Shown here one piece after another: positions 33,018 to 41,996 of a DNA stretch of 64,000 bases. Each line of letters starts with the position of its first letter. Within the stretch, counting starts at the first letter, position 1. Position numbers and translations under genes: made by a program. This stretch comes from Xanthobacter oligotrophicus (GTDB taxonomy: Bacteria; Pseudomonadota; Alphaproteobacteria; Rhizobiales; Xanthobacteraceae): contig NZ_VTTL01000014.1 in NCBI RefSeq assembly GCF_008364685.1, forward strand, positions 62,001 to 126,000, in the 5' to 3' direction. The notes under the pieces were generated by a model. That model made no database searches. It was given only the letters and a program-made list of their open reading frames with translations, and was not told the origin of the DNA.

Positions 33018-33563
33018 ATGGACGTGTCGGCGCCAAACCCGCCACTCGACGCCCTGATGATCGCCGCCCAAGCGGGCGACGAGGCAGCCTATCGCGCCCT
33101 CCTGAAGGCCTTGGCGGCGACCCTCCGCAGCTATTTCGCGCGCCGACTCGGCCGGGATGCGTCAGTGGAAGATCTGGTTCAGGACACGCTGATCGCCATC
33201 CACGAACGCCGCGCCACCTATGATCCGCTTCGGCCGTTTGCGGCCTGGTTCTTCGCCATCGCCCGCTACAAGCTCATTGACCATCTCCGGGCTGCGCGCC
33301 GGAGCGCGTCGAGCCCGGTGGAGGATATCGAGGACCTCGCCGGAGCGGACGAGGAGGCACCTGCCAGCGCGCGGCTCGACCTGGAGCGACTCCTGGACGG
33401 CCTGCCCCAACGCTCCCGCGACATCGTGCGCACGGTGAAGATCGAAGGGCAGTCGGTGGCCGAAGTCTCGCTGCGCTCGGGCCTGTCCCCCATCGCGATC
33501 CGCGTGCTCCTGCACCGCGCGGTCAAGGCCATGTCGGCAAAGGTGGGCAATTCCCGCCGATGA
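33018..33563 (+). CDS. Second ECF sigma factor of the SigF/NrsF type
   Basis: A 181-residue ECF sigma factor paralogous to that at 27975. Region 2: YFARRLGRDASVEDLVQDTL, then HERRATY and WFFAIARYKLIDHLRAARR. Region 4: TVKIEGQSVAEVSLRSGLSP and IAIRVLLHRAVKAM. CGGAG precedes the ATG. The matching upstream membrane protein (NrsF type) is its likely anti-sigma factor. The gene converges on an acyl-CoA-dehydrogenase-fold gene. Target promoters were not identified within the window. Confidence 0.88.
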   Translation: MDVSAPNPPLDALMIAAQAGDEAAYRALLKALAATLRSYFARRLGRDASVEDLVQDTLIAIHERRATYDPLRPFAAWFFAIARYKLIDHLRAARRSASSPVEDIEDLAGADEEAPASARLDLERLLDGLPQRSRDIVRTVKIEGQSVAEVSLRSGLSPIAIRVLLHRAVKAMSAKVGNSRR

Positions 33564-33639
33564 TCGCACCCTGGCCGGCTCCGGCGAGAACGCGATCACG
33601 GCTCGGACAGCCTGTTCCGGCGATACGACATCGCTGGCC

Positions 33640-34869
33640 TCAGAAGAAGGCGGCGTTGGGCAGGGGGACGCCATTCAGCAGGCGGTTTCCAATGGCGCGG
33701 GCCTTGTAGGACACCGGATTGTGCGCGGTGATGGTGCGGATGTTGCGCCAGTGCCGGTCGAGCCGTTCGCGCTGACGGGCCGCCGAGGCGCCGCCGACCT
33801 CGAACAGCTGCGTCGCGGCGCCGAGGGCTAGGTCGTCGATCACCACCTTCGCCTTCGCGGCGCGTAGGGCCGCTTCCTCGAAGAGATCCGCATCGGGCTC
33901 CCCGTCGATTGCGCTCTGGTATGCGGCGCCCAGTGCTTCGGCAGCGCGCAGAACCGCAGCCTCCGCGACGTAGGCGATGCTGGCCAGCCGGCCGATGGAT
34001 TGCTGCAGGAGCGGATCGGCAGCCGGTTGCGCCTCGACGGCATGGTAGAAATTGCGGTCGCGCCGCTTCACCAGCGCGGCGGCATCATCCACCACGTTGC
34101 GGACGATGCCGGCGACGATGGCGGTGAGATAGAGCTGTTGGAATGTGGCGAAGTACGGCAGCTTGAGGTCTTCCTCAGCAGTGAAGATCACCGCGTCCCG
34201 ATCCACCGCCACATCCTTGAACACACTGGTGCCGCTCGCGGTGCGCTGCTGGCCGATGCCGTCCCAGTCGTCATCCACGCTCACACCGGGCGCATCGGTG
34301 GGCACCAGCGCCGAGACCGGCCGGCCATCGGGCGTCGATGCGTTCACGAAGATGAAATCCGAATAGAAATTGCCCGTGCTGTAATATTTCGTGCCATTGA
34401 GGACGAATTGCCCGTCGCGCTCCTCAAGCCGTGTCTCGCCCCGCCCGCTGCCGATGTTGGGGATGCCGAGTTCGCTGGCGCCCAGGCCGACGAAGCGGCC
34501 GGCGCGCACATGGTCGAGCCAGCGGCTGTATTTGACATTGCGCCGGGTACGCAGCGCGGTTTCCACGAAGGCGAAGTGATTGCGCAGGATGTGGGGGACG
34601 TTCGGGTCGGCCTGCGCGAGATCGATCACCAGCGCGAACAGATCCGGCAGCGAGGCGCCGCCCCCGCCCTCCTCCCGTCCGAGGCGCAGGGCGCCGAGAC
34701 GAATGCCGCGGGCTCGGTCGATCACTTCGCGAGTGGGCAGCTCGCCGGCATCGCGGGCCGCGGTTCCCTTGGCCACGGCCACGATGAAGGCCTGCAGCTC
34801 AGGAGAGCCGATGCTCGCCGCCGGCGTCGCGGTGGAGGCGTCCGGTGTCCGTTCAATCTTGCCCATCAT
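33640..34869 (-). CDS. Acyl-CoA-dehydrogenase-fold flavoprotein (SfnB/DszC-like monooxygenase)
   Basis: A 409-residue protein of the acyl-CoA dehydrogenase fold, in the branch that uses reduced flavin and oxygen (DszC, SfnB, SoxC). It has QADPNVPHILRNHFAFVE in place of the dehydrogenase N-domain motif, LNGTKYYSTGNFYSDFIFVN and DDDWDGIGQQRTASGTSVF for the middle beta domain, and LFEVGGASAARQRERLDRHW with ITAHNPVSYKARAIGN at the end, all typical of this branch. The start at 34869 has GGGAG upstream. It is divergent from an Ssu-type ABC operon. Organosulfur oxidation is the likely role; the substrate is unknown. Confidence 0.82.
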   Translation of the reverse strand: MMGKIERTPDASTATPAASIGSPELQAFIVAVAKGTAARDAGELPTREVIDRARGIRLGALRLGREEGGGGASLPDLFALVIDLAQADPNVPHILRNHFAFVETALRTRRNVKYSRWLDHVRAGRFVGLGASELGIPNIGSGRGETRLEERDGQFVLNGTKYYSTGNFYSDFIFVNASTPDGRPVSALVPTDAPGVSVDDDWDGIGQQRTASGTSVFKDVAVDRDAVIFTAEEDLKLPYFATFQQLYLTAIVAGIVRNVVDDAAALVKRRDRNFYHAVEAQPAADPLLQQSIGRLASIAYVAEAAVLRAAEALGAAYQSAIDGEPDADLFEEAALRAAKAKVVIDDLALGAATQLFEVGGASAARQRERLDRHWRNIRTITAHNPVSYKARAIGNRLLNGVPLPNAAFF

Positions 34870-35214
34870 TGTTTCTCCCATGTCAGACGAAGTGGTTGGC
34901 CCACTCAGCCGGCGCCACCGGATGCGCGGTGACGGTGGAAGCCGGAGAGCGCAGATGGTCATTTAGCCGAGATCGGTCACCTTTTATATATTATTTTTAT
35001 CGATATTATTGATTAATGGCAAAACGGTCGTCAGCTTGAGCACTCAAGGCGTGAAACGTCGAAGGCGAAAGGGGCGCCACCGTGCCTCGGCACCCGTCTG
35101 CGGGCGCAGGCTCCGGGGCGCATCGCATCAAGCCGCGGCGCTTCAGATCCCGGATCGTGCGCTCGTCGAGAACGTGGAACTCCGCCAGCCGCCGCTCGCC
35201 CAACGTGAGAGCCC
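34870..35214. other. Divergent promoter region between the SfnB-like and Ssu-type genes
   Basis: About 345 bases. The part 34975-35025 is very AT-rich (TATATATTATTTTTATCGAT) and probably holds the divergent promoters. The remainder is GC-rich. On the minus strand near 35120-35203 a short frame reads RRLAEFHVLDERTIRDL, reminiscent of DUF1127-type small proteins, but it ends in noise, so it is at most a remnant. No riboswitch was recognised. Confidence 0.4.
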
Positions 35215-36075
35215 ATGACCGTCGAAACCTTCACCGACGCGCGACATCCCGCACCGGGACGCCTCGCCCTGAAGCTCACGCCCAAGCCGCGCGAAGGCCG
35301 GATCCGGCTGGTGAGCGCCGATGCCTCGCGCCTGCTCCTGCCCATCGTGCTGCTGCTGATCTGGCAGGGGGCGTGCTCGTTCGGCTTCGTCGGTCCGCGC
35401 ACGCTGGAATCCCCGCTCACCGTGGCGCAGACGCTGGTGGAACTGACGGCCTCGGGCGTGCTGTGGGAAAGCCTCGTCGCCTCCTTCAAGCGCGCCGGCC
35501 TGGGCTTCCTCCTCGGCGGCGGCCTCGGGCTGCTGCTCGGCGTGGTCGCCGGGCTCTCGCGGGCCGGCGAGCGGGCCTATGACGCCCTGCTGCAGATGTT
35601 GCGGATGGTGCCGTTCCTGGCGGTCATCCCGCTGTTCGTCATCTGGTTCGGCGTGGACGAGGAGCCGAAGATCCTGCTCATCGCCCTCGCCTGCATATTT
35701 CCGGTCTATCTCAACACCTTCTCCGGCGTGCGCAACGTCGACCCCAAGATCATCGAGGCGGCGACGGTGTTCGGCATGAGCCGCTCGGCCATCGCGACGC
35801 AGATCGTCGCGCCGCTGGCGCTGCCGTCCATCATGGTGGGCATCCGCTATGCCATGGGCGTGGCGCTGCTGTCGCTGGTGGCGGCCGAGCAGGTGAACGC
35901 CACATCGGGCATCGGCTATCTCGCGCTCAATCCCCGCGCCTCGCTGCGCACCGACATCATCCTCGGCGTGGTGCTGCTCTATTCGGTGCTGGGGCTGTTC
36001 GTGGATTTCCTGATCCGCACCGCGCAGGACCGCCTTTTGCCCTGGCACCGCACCATCCTCGAGAAGGCGCGCTGA
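35215..36075 (+). CDS. ABC transporter permease, sulfonate/taurine (SsuC) type
   Basis: A 286-residue inner-membrane permease with about six helices. The binding-protein-dependent signature lies in VFGMSRSAIATQIVAPLALPS (EAA loop), preceded by LRMVPFLAVIPLFVIWFGVD typical of SsuC/TauC. The N-terminal 40 residues are cytoplasmic and basic. It is the first gene of a permease, ATPase, binding protein operon; the ATPase gene begins three bases after its stop. The organosulfur genes around it make aliphatic sulfonates or related compounds the likely cargo. Confidence 0.85.
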   Translation: MTVETFTDARHPAPGRLALKLTPKPREGRIRLVSADASRLLLPIVLLLIWQGACSFGFVGPRTLESPLTVAQTLVELTASGVLWESLVASFKRAGLGFLLGGGLGLLLGVVAGLSRAGERAYDALLQMLRMVPFLAVIPLFVIWFGVDEEPKILLIALACIFPVYLNTFSGVRNVDPKIIEAATVFGMSRSAIATQIVAPLALPSIMVGIRYAMGVALLSLVAAEQVNATSGIGYLALNPRASLRTDIILGVVLLYSVLGLFVDFLIRTAQDRLLPWHRTILEKAR

Positions 36076-36078
36076 GCC

Positions 36079-36876
36079 ATGAACCAGGCCGTCGTCACGC
36101 CCCTCACTTCACCCCTCGCGCCAACCTCTGTGCACCGCGAGGACGCAGTCGTCATAAGCGGCGCCACCAAAGGCTTCGGCGGGCGCCTGTTGTTCGAGAA
36201 CGTGGACCTGTCCATCCGCCGCGGCGAATTCGTGGCCCTGCTCGGCGCCTCGGGCTCCGGCAAGACGACCCTGCTGCGCATCCTTCTCGGCCTCGACACC
36301 CTCGACGCCGGCGCGGGCGAGGTGGCGACGCCGCGGGCGGCGGTGTTCCAGGAGCCGCGTCTGGTGCCCTCCCAGCCGGTGTGGCGCAACGTGCTCATGG
36401 GCATACCGCGCCGCCGCCAGCACCGGCAGGTCGCTCTCGACGCCCTTGCCGAGGTGGGCCTTGCCGCCCATGCCGATGCCTGGCCGGTAACCCTCTCCGG
36501 CGGCGAGGCGCAACGCGTGGCCCTCGCCCGCGCGCTGGTCCTGGAGCCGGCCCTGCTGCTGCTCGACGAGCCGTTCGCCGCCCTCGATGCGCTGACGCGC
36601 CTCAAGATGCAGGACCTGGTGCGGCGCCTGTGCGGACGCCATCACCCCGGCACGCTCCTCGTCACCCACGACGTGGACGAGGCCGTCCGCCTCGCCGACC
36701 GCGTCCTCGTGCTGCGCGAACGCCGGCTGACCCTCGACGTCATCGTCGGCGAGGCCCGCGACAGCACAATTGCGGCCGGCGCTCGCCTCAGGTCCCGCCT
36801 CTATGCCGAGCTGGGCGTGGATCCGCTCGGCCGCGAGCAGGCCCCGCATCCGAGCGCGGGCCCCCGCGCAGTCTGA
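36079..36876 (+). CDS. ABC transporter ATP-binding protein, SsuB type
   Basis: A 265-residue ATPase. Walker A is GASGSGKTT, the Q-loop is in AVFQEPRLVPSQPVWRNV, the signature is LSGGEAQRVALARAL, Walker B is LLLLDEPFAALD and the switch His is in LVTHDVDEAV. These details match SsuB/TauB-type nitrate/sulfonate importers. It sits between the permease and binding-protein genes (gaps of 3 and 44 bases) and should energise that importer. Confidence 0.88.
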   Translation: MNQAVVTPLTSPLAPTSVHREDAVVISGATKGFGGRLLFENVDLSIRRGEFVALLGASGSGKTTLLRILLGLDTLDAGAGEVATPRAAVFQEPRLVPSQPVWRNVLMGIPRRRQHRQVALDALAEVGLAAHADAWPVTLSGGEAQRVALARALVLEPALLLLDEPFAALDALTRLKMQDLVRRLCGRHHPGTLLVTHDVDEAVRLADRVLVLRERRLTLDVIVGEARDSTIAAGARLRSRLYAELGVDPLGREQAPHPSAGPRAV

Positions 36877-36920
36877 TTCACCCGCCCCCTTCGTCCCTCA
36901 CTGCCCACAAGGACCGATCC

Positions 36921-38000
36921 ATGAGCACCGCGTCTTCCCGGCCCATCCGCGTCTCGCGCCGCCGCGTTCTGGCTGTCGCCCTTGCCGGCGTTTTCGCCGG
37001 CAGCCTCACGGCTCCCCTCTCTTCCGCCAAAGCCGCCGAGCCGCTGGATCTCTCCAGCGTCACGCTGCGCATCGGCATCTTCGAGGACGTGACCCGCGAT
37101 GCGATCGAGGCCACCGACTTCCTCAAAGGCACGCCCTACAAGATCCAGTGGGCGCGCCTCAACGGGGCGGGGCCGACCGTGCAGGCGCTGGGCGGCAACG
37201 CCATCGACATTTCGTGGGGCCTCAGCGACACCGCGCCGGCCAAGGCATCCGCCGAGGACCGGCAGAACTGGACCGCGCAGAACGCCCCCATCAAGGTGAT
37301 CGCGCTTCTGAAGCCGCTGGACGAGGAGAAATTCTCCAACAGCTTGATCGCCGCCCATAAGGACGCCGGCATCAAGACGCTCGCGGACCTCAAGGGCAAG
37401 ACATACGCCTACAACGAAGGCGGCAACATCAATGCGCTGGCCCTGCTCGGCCTGCATGCTGCGGGCCTGACGACGAAAGACGTGCAGGTGCGCCTGCTCA
37501 CCTATGACGCCACCTCCACGGCTCTTATCGCCGGAGCGGTGAACGCCGCTCCGGTCACCCGCGCGCGGGTGGCGGACGCGCTCGCCGACGGAACGCTGGT
37601 GGAGATCGCCCGCGACATCGACGTGGGCTTCCCCGGCTATGTCTCGGTGACCGGCCGCACGGCGGCCATCGAGGACCCCAAGCTCGGCGCCGCCATCGGC
37701 GACTTCCTCAACCGGCTGGCGAAGTATCTGCGGTGGGCGTCCGCCCGCCCCGAGGATGTGGCCAAATCCTATGTGAAGACCCAGCAATTGTCGCAGAAGG
37801 ACGCGCTGAACGCGGCCCGCGCCAAGGCGGTGACGCTGATCCCGGTCAATCCCGGCAGCCCTGGCTTCGACAAGGAGATCGTGGCCACCGGAAAGCTGGT
37901 GACGGCTGGCTTCTATCCTCGTCCCGTGGACTTCGCGACCGTGGTCGACGGCCACTTCGCCGAGCAGATCGTGAGCGGCGACAAGGCCCCGACGAACTGA
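36921..38000 (+). CDS. ABC transporter substrate-binding protein, SsuA type
   Basis: A 359-residue periplasmic binding protein. The signal peptide contains RVSRRRVLAVALAGVFAGSL, with a Tat-like arginine cluster, and is cleaved near SSAKAAEP. The mature domain follows the NMT1/SsuA fold (INALALLGLHAAGLTTKDVQ, then ATSTALIAGAVNAAPVTRA). The ATG at 36921 is used; the same frame upstream overlaps the ATPase gene with shadow composition. Third gene of the importer operon, followed by a hairpin at 38007. Confidence 0.85.
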   Translation: MSTASSRPIRVSRRRVLAVALAGVFAGSLTAPLSSAKAAEPLDLSSVTLRIGIFEDVTRDAIEATDFLKGTPYKIQWARLNGAGPTVQALGGNAIDISWGLSDTAPAKASAEDRQNWTAQNAPIKVIALLKPLDEEKFSNSLIAAHKDAGIKTLADLKGKTYAYNEGGNINALALLGLHAAGLTTKDVQVRLLTYDATSTALIAGAVNAAPVTRARVADALADGTLVEIARDIDVGFPGYVSVTGRTAAIEDPKLGAAIGDFLNRLAKYLRWASARPEDVAKSYVKTQQLSQKDALNAARAKAVTLIPVNPGSPGFDKEIVATGKLVTAGFYPRPVDFATVVDGHFAEQIVSGDKAPTN

Positions 38001-38006
38001 CGCGGC

Positions 38007-38036
38007 GCCGGCGCGCGAGCCAAGCCGCGTGCCGGC
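38007..38036 (+). terminator. Hairpin after the Ssu-type binding-protein gene
   Basis: Arms GCCGGCGCGCG and CGCGTGCCGGC pair with one wobble across an eight-base loop, starting six bases after the stop codon. No U tract. It may end or attenuate transcription before the small gene at 38123. Confidence 0.5.
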
Positions 38037-38122
38037 CCTCGGTCCCGGTCCTTATGCCGAACCGGCGCGTCACGTCCGGGCTCCGGCTTCCACCGTCTGC
38101 CCTGCCCTGAAAGGAGACCTCC

Positions 38123-38557
38123 ATGTCCGTGCAAGCTCTCGCTTCATCGCCCGCCCAGGATGCCGGCACCGCCCTCACCCCGTCGGAGCGCGATCGCTAC
38201 GACGCCAACTACATCGCCCTGTTCGGCGACGTTTCGGAAAACGCGCACCGGCGCTGGGAGGTGACGGACCGCCTCGGCCGCACCGATCTGGTGCGACTCA
38301 TCGAGGATCTGCGGATCAAGGCGATCCACGAGAACAGCCTCGGCATCAAGGTGCAGCAGCTGGTCCAGTTCGGGCAGTTGGTCGCGCTCGGCAAGAAGCC
38401 CGCGGCGGAGCACCATGCCCAGGCCGCCCTCAAGGCCGGCGCGACCGTCGATGAACTGCTCGGCGTGGTCGAGACGGCCTTCATCACCGGTGGCGTGCCC
38501 GCCTATTCACTGGGCATCGAAATCATCGCCGCCCTGGAGCCAGCCCCGGCGCGGTGA
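38123..38557 (+). CDS. Carboxymuconolactone decarboxylase-family protein (no CxxC)
   Basis: A 144-residue helical protein of the carboxymuconolactone decarboxylase/AhpD superfamily. The conserved core is KVQQLVQFGQLVALGKKPAAEHHAQAALKAGA and ELLGVVETAFITGGVPAY. The peroxidatic CxxC of AhpD is absent, so it is not a thiol peroxidase; an acid/base or binding role is more likely. AAAGGAGA precedes the ATG at 38123. It lies after the Ssu-type operon and converges on the first Liv-type operon. Proteins of this kind often accompany sulfonate gene clusters, without a defined role. Confidence 0.78.
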   Translation: MSVQALASSPAQDAGTALTPSERDRYDANYIALFGDVSENAHRRWEVTDRLGRTDLVRLIEDLRIKAIHENSLGIKVQQLVQFGQLVALGKKPAAEHHAQAALKAGATVDELLGVVETAFITGGVPAYSLGIEIIAALEPAPAR

Positions 38558-38589
38558 AGACATGGCGGCGCCGGGTTCACCGGAAAGGG

Positions 38590-39324
38590 TCACTCTTCCG
38601 CAGGCAGGAAGCGGGGATCGTCGCCGAGATAGGCGCGGTGGAGTTCCGGGTCGGCCAGCAGTTCCGCCGCCGGTGCCGAGCGCACGAGGCGGCCGGAGGC
38701 GAGCACGTGGCCGTCGCCGGCGAGCGACAGGGCGAGGCGGGAATTCTGCTCCACCAGCACCACCGTCACCCCCTCCTCGGCGATGGCGCGGATCGCCCGG
38801 GCCATGTCCTGGACGATGGCCGGCGCAAGTCCGAGGGAAGGCTCATCCAGCAGCAGGAGGCGCGGGCGCGCCATGAGCGCCCGCCCGATGGCGCACATCT
38901 GCTGCTCGCCGCCGGACAGGGTGCGCGCGATGCTGTTTCGGCGCCGCCCGATCTGGGGAAACAGGTCATAGACCCGCGCGAGGTCGGCGCCGATGCCCCC
39001 CCGGTCGCGCCGGCCATAAGCGCCGGTGCGCAGGTTGTCGTGGACGCTCATCTCGCCGAACAGGCGGCGGCCTTCCGGCGAGAGCGCCATGCCCAGCCCC
39101 ACCCGCGCCTCGGTGGCGAGGGCATCCACCGGCCTGTCGTCCACGAGGATGCGACCGGCAGCGAGGGTTGTGAGGCCCATGACGGCACGCAGCAGCGTGG
39201 ACTTGCCAGCCCCGTTCGCGCCGATGATCGCCGCCACGGAGGCCGAGCGCACGGTGAGGGAGACCTCGCTCAGGGCCGCTATGCCGCCATAGCGCACGCT
39301 GACGCCGGAGAGTTCAAGCCGCAT
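38590..39324 (-). CDS. Branched-chain-amino-acid-type ABC transporter ATPase (LivF type), system 1
   Basis: A 244-residue ATPase. Walker A is GANGAGKST, the signature is LSGGEQQMCAIGRALM, Walker B is LLLLDEPSLGLAP. The PEGRRLFGEMSVHDNLRTGA segment identifies the LivF branch. Last gene of the minus-strand system 1; it overlaps the LivG-type gene by 11 bases. Given the surrounding organosulfur genes, the cargo need not be an amino acid. These hydrophobic-amide-family importers also carry urea, amides and aromatic acids. Confidence 0.88.
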   Translation of the reverse strand: MRLELSGVSVRYGGIAALSEVSLTVRSASVAAIIGANGAGKSTLLRAVMGLTTLAAGRILVDDRPVDALATEARVGLGMALSPEGRRLFGEMSVHDNLRTGAYGRRDRGGIGADLARVYDLFPQIGRRRNSIARTLSGGEQQMCAIGRALMARPRLLLLDEPSLGLAPAIVQDMARAIRAIAEEGVTVVLVEQNSRLALSLAGDGHVLASGRLVRSAPAAELLADPELHRAYLGDDPRFLPAEE

Positions 39325-40099
39325 GGGCGTCGCTCCCGAGATAGGCGGCGATGAAGGCGGGGTCGTGCCGCACCGCGCCGGGCGGCCCGTCCGCGATCAC
39401 CTCTCCCTGGGCGAGAACGACGATGCGCTCGCACAGGCGCATCACCATGGGCAGATCGTGCTCGATGACCACCAGCGAAACGCCGCGCTCGGCGCGGATC
39501 GCCCGCAGCAGGGTTTCCATATGGGCGGTCTCGGCGCCATTGAGGCCGGCGGCGGGCTCATCGGCCAGCAGCAGGCGGGGGCGGGCCGCAAGCGCCATGG
39601 CGAGGCCCAGCACTTTCTGGAGGCCGTAGGCGAGGGCGCTGGCCTCCTGCGCCGCGTGGGCACCGAGCCCGCAGAAGGCGAGAAGCTCCTCGGTGAGGGT
39701 ATCGGCGGCCGCCTCGGCCGCGCGCTGACTGCGACGGCGCAGCAGGTCGCGGGGGCGACCAGCCGCATGGAACAGGGCGGCGCGGCGCAGATGCCCGGCC
39801 ACCGTGAGGCCGGGCAGCACCATGGGCGACTGGAAGCTGCGCACGAGGCCGCGCCGCGCCACATCCCCCGGGTCGCGGCCGTCGATGCGCGCGCCGCCGA
39901 AATGAATTTGCCCCGATGTGGGACGCAGCGTGCCGGTGACCAGGTTGAACAGCGTGGTCTTGCCGGCACCGTTGGGGCCGATGAGGCCGGTGATCTGGCC
40001 CTCCGGGATCACCAAAGATACATCACTGACCGCGGCGAGGCCGCCGAAACGGCGGCTGATGTTGGATAGGCGCAGCTCCGCACGCAGCTCCACACTCAA
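39314..40099 (-). CDS. Branched-chain-amino-acid-type ABC transporter ATPase (LivG type), system 1
   Basis: A 261-residue ATPase with Walker A GPNGAGKTT, LivG-type VRSFQSPMVLPGLTV, degenerate signature LAYGLQKVLGLAMAL and Walker B LLLADEPAAGLN. The signature LAYGLQ replaces the common LSGGQ, which is usual for this branch. The start is TTG at 40099, overlapping the permease stop (TTGA), which indicates coupling. Two codons later there is a GTG alternative. Works with the two permeases and LivF-type ATPase of system 1. Confidence 0.87.
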   Translation of the reverse strand: MSVELRAELRLSNISRRFGGLAAVSDVSLVIPEGQITGLIGPNGAGKTTLFNLVTGTLRPTSGQIHFGGARIDGRDPGDVARRGLVRSFQSPMVLPGLTVAGHLRRAALFHAAGRPRDLLRRRSQRAAEAAADTLTEELLAFCGLGAHAAQEASALAYGLQKVLGLAMALAARPRLLLADEPAAGLNGAETAHMETLLRAIRAERGVSLVVIEHDLPMVMRLCERIVVLAQGEVIADGPPGAVRHDPAFIAAYLGSDAHAA

Positions 40100-41049
40100 G
40101 GCTGCCTCCGCCGCACGAGGCCGGCGAGCCCGTGGCGGAAGAACACCATCAGGCCGAGCAGCGCGAGGCCGTTCAGGAGCTGCTGGTAGAGCACCGCGGA
40201 GCGGAACAACTCCGGCAAGGGCACCAGCAGCACCGCGCCCAATATCGGCCCCGCCAGCACGCTCACTCCGCCCACCACGTTCATGGTGAGGGCGTTCACG
40301 GCCGTGGAGACGTTGAAGGCCTCCGGCGAGATGTAGGAGAGGTAGTGGGCATAGAGGCAGCCCGCCGCCCCAGCGATGCCACCGGCGACGGAGAAGATCA
40401 GCCGGCGCCAGCTGAGGACATCGATGCCCAGGGACTGCACCAGCGGCTCATTGTGGAGGAGGCCATGGATGACCTCCCCGGAACGCCCGCCGAGGAGGCG
40501 CTGGGAGACGAGCAGAGCACCCGCCAGCACCGCCACCACCAGCGCGTAATACGCCGGACGCGCCTTGAGGAGGAACGGGCCGATGGCGGCGGCCGGGATT
40601 TTCATCAGCCCGTTGTTGCCGCCGAACGGGACCACGAACTCGACGAAGACCAGCACGATGGCCTCGCCGAGCACGAAGGTGAGGAGGGCGAAATGCACCC
40701 CCTTGATACGCAACGCCACCGTGCCGACGGCCGCCGCCGCCAGGGCCGGGGCGAGCACGGCGGCGAGCAGGCCGACAAGGAACGGCGCGCCGAGATCCCG
40801 CGTCAGCAGCGCGGACGCATAGGCCCCGAGCCCCATGAGACCCGCCTGGGCAAGGGAAAGCTGGCCGATCCGCAGCATGAGATGGATGCTGAGCGCCAGC
40901 AGCCCCTCGATACCGACGAGGATCGCCACGTGATAGACGAAGGAATTGCCCGCCATCACCGGGATCGCGGCAAGAAGCGCGAAGCCGGCCCAGGTCACGG
41001 CTGCAGAGACCACGGGCGCGGATATCCCTGCCGGGAGCGGCAATGCCAT
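40096..41049 (-). CDS. Branched-chain-amino-acid-type ABC permease (LivM type), system 1
   Basis: A 317-residue permease with about eight to nine helices. LivM features are LMLRIGQLSLAQAGLMGLGA and the EAA-like segment INALTMNVVGGVSVLAGPILGAVL. The ATG at 41049 shares one base with the preceding permease stop (TGATG), which fixes the start. The same frame runs upstream inside that gene with shadow composition only. Second permease of system 1. Confidence 0.87.
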   Translation of the reverse strand: MALPLPAGISAPVVSAAVTWAGFALLAAIPVMAGNSFVYHVAILVGIEGLLALSIHLMLRIGQLSLAQAGLMGLGAYASALLTRDLGAPFLVGLLAAVLAPALAAAAVGTVALRIKGVHFALLTFVLGEAIVLVFVEFVVPFGGNNGLMKIPAAAIGPFLLKARPAYYALVVAVLAGALLVSQRLLGGRSGEVIHGLLHNEPLVQSLGIDVLSWRRLIFSVAGGIAGAAGCLYAHYLSYISPEAFNVSTAVNALTMNVVGGVSVLAGPILGAVLLVPLPELFRSAVLYQQLLNGLALLGLMVFFRHGLAGLVRRRQP

Positions 41050-41897
41050 CAGGCCCGCCCCATGAGGCCAGCGGGCCGGACCAGCAGCAGCAGGATCACC
41101 GCAACGAAGGAGGCGAGCGCCGCCGCCGTCGCGTCGTAGAGCAGTGAGATGCCGGCATCGATGGCGCCGAGCAGGAGGGCGGCGACGATGGCGCCCGGGA
41201 TGCTGCCGAGCCCGCCCAGCACCACCACCACGAACGCCTTCATGAGCGCGCTGTCGCCCATATAGGGCTCCACCGAATACAGCGGGGCGATGAGGGCGCC
41301 GGCAAAGCCCGCCAGAAGGCATCCGATGCCGAAGGCGGCGGGATAGATGCGCCAGGGTGCGATGCCCTGGAGGCGCGCGTTTTCCGGCTCCTGCGCCACC
41401 GCCCGCATGGCGAGCCCGAGGCGGGAGTGGTGGAGCAGGAGATAGGTGGCGAGGACCAGGAGGAAGGCGGCGCCGGCGGCGAAGAGCTGGTCCTTGGGCA
41501 GCACGGCGGAGCCGAGGCGGATCGCGCCCGAGATGGGCCGGTTGATGGGAGGCCCCTCAACCCCGAAGATCACGGTCACGGCGCCCTTGATGATCACCGC
41601 CAGCGCCAGCGCCGCAATCATGCCGCCAAGCTCGTCGCCGCCGAACCGGCGGAAGATGGCCCGCTCGCTCGCAACCCCCAGGAGACCGGCGCCGAGCGCC
41701 GCCAGGGGCAGTGCCGCGAAGTAGTTCAGGCCCAGCAGAGCCTGGCCCACATAGACACCATAGGCGCCGATCATGACGAACTCGCCGTGGGCGAAGTTCA
41801 CCACCCGCATGATGCCGAAAATGAGCGTGAATCCAAGTGCAACGAGCATCAGGATCGCCGCCGAGAGCATCGACATCACGAGGAACTGCTGGAACAT
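41049..41897 (-). CDS. Branched-chain-amino-acid-type ABC permease (LivH type), system 1
   Basis: A 282-residue permease with about eight helices. The LivH hallmark GIMRVVNFAHGEFVMIGAYG is near the N-terminus, and KAFVVVVLGGLGSIPGAIVA is near the C-terminus. It is 99 bases downstream of the system 1 binding-protein gene, separated from it by a hairpin, which likely lowers permease expression relative to the binding protein. Confidence 0.88.
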   Translation of the reverse strand: MFQQFLVMSMLSAAILMLVALGFTLIFGIMRVVNFAHGEFVMIGAYGVYVGQALLGLNYFAALPLAALGAGLLGVASERAIFRRFGGDELGGMIAALALAVIIKGAVTVIFGVEGPPINRPISGAIRLGSAVLPKDQLFAAGAAFLLVLATYLLLHHSRLGLAMRAVAQEPENARLQGIAPWRIYPAAFGIGCLLAGFAGALIAPLYSVEPYMGDSALMKAFVVVVLGGLGSIPGAIVAALLLGAIDAGISLLYDATAAALASFVAVILLLLVRPAGLMGRA

Positions 41898-41971
41898 CGC
41901 GGGGCTCGTACTCGGGCGGGTGCCCCGCGGCGGCGGGAGCGGGATGATCTGTGTGTAATGGCAGGGGATCT

Positions 41972-41995
41972 GCCGCGCCCGGTCCGGCGCGCGGC
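41972..41995 (-). terminator. Attenuator-like hairpin after the system 1 binding-protein gene
   Basis: GCCGCGCC (41972-41979) pairs with GGCGCG(C)GGC up to 41995 with a one-base bulge, immediately after the binding-protein stop. Its place, between binding protein and permease genes, is typical of a partial terminator that gives excess binding protein. Confidence 0.4.
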
Positions 41996-41996
41996 C

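Noticed and set aside
35006-35203. Possible DUF1127-type small gene on the minus strand
   Set aside because: Only about 20 residues resemble the family, the start is a poor TTG, and the rest is non-coding in character; kept only as a remark on the spacer.
34870-35214. SAM- or sulfur-related riboswitch before the Ssu-type operon
   Set aside because: The spacer has no arrangement of conserved stems that I could match to a known class.
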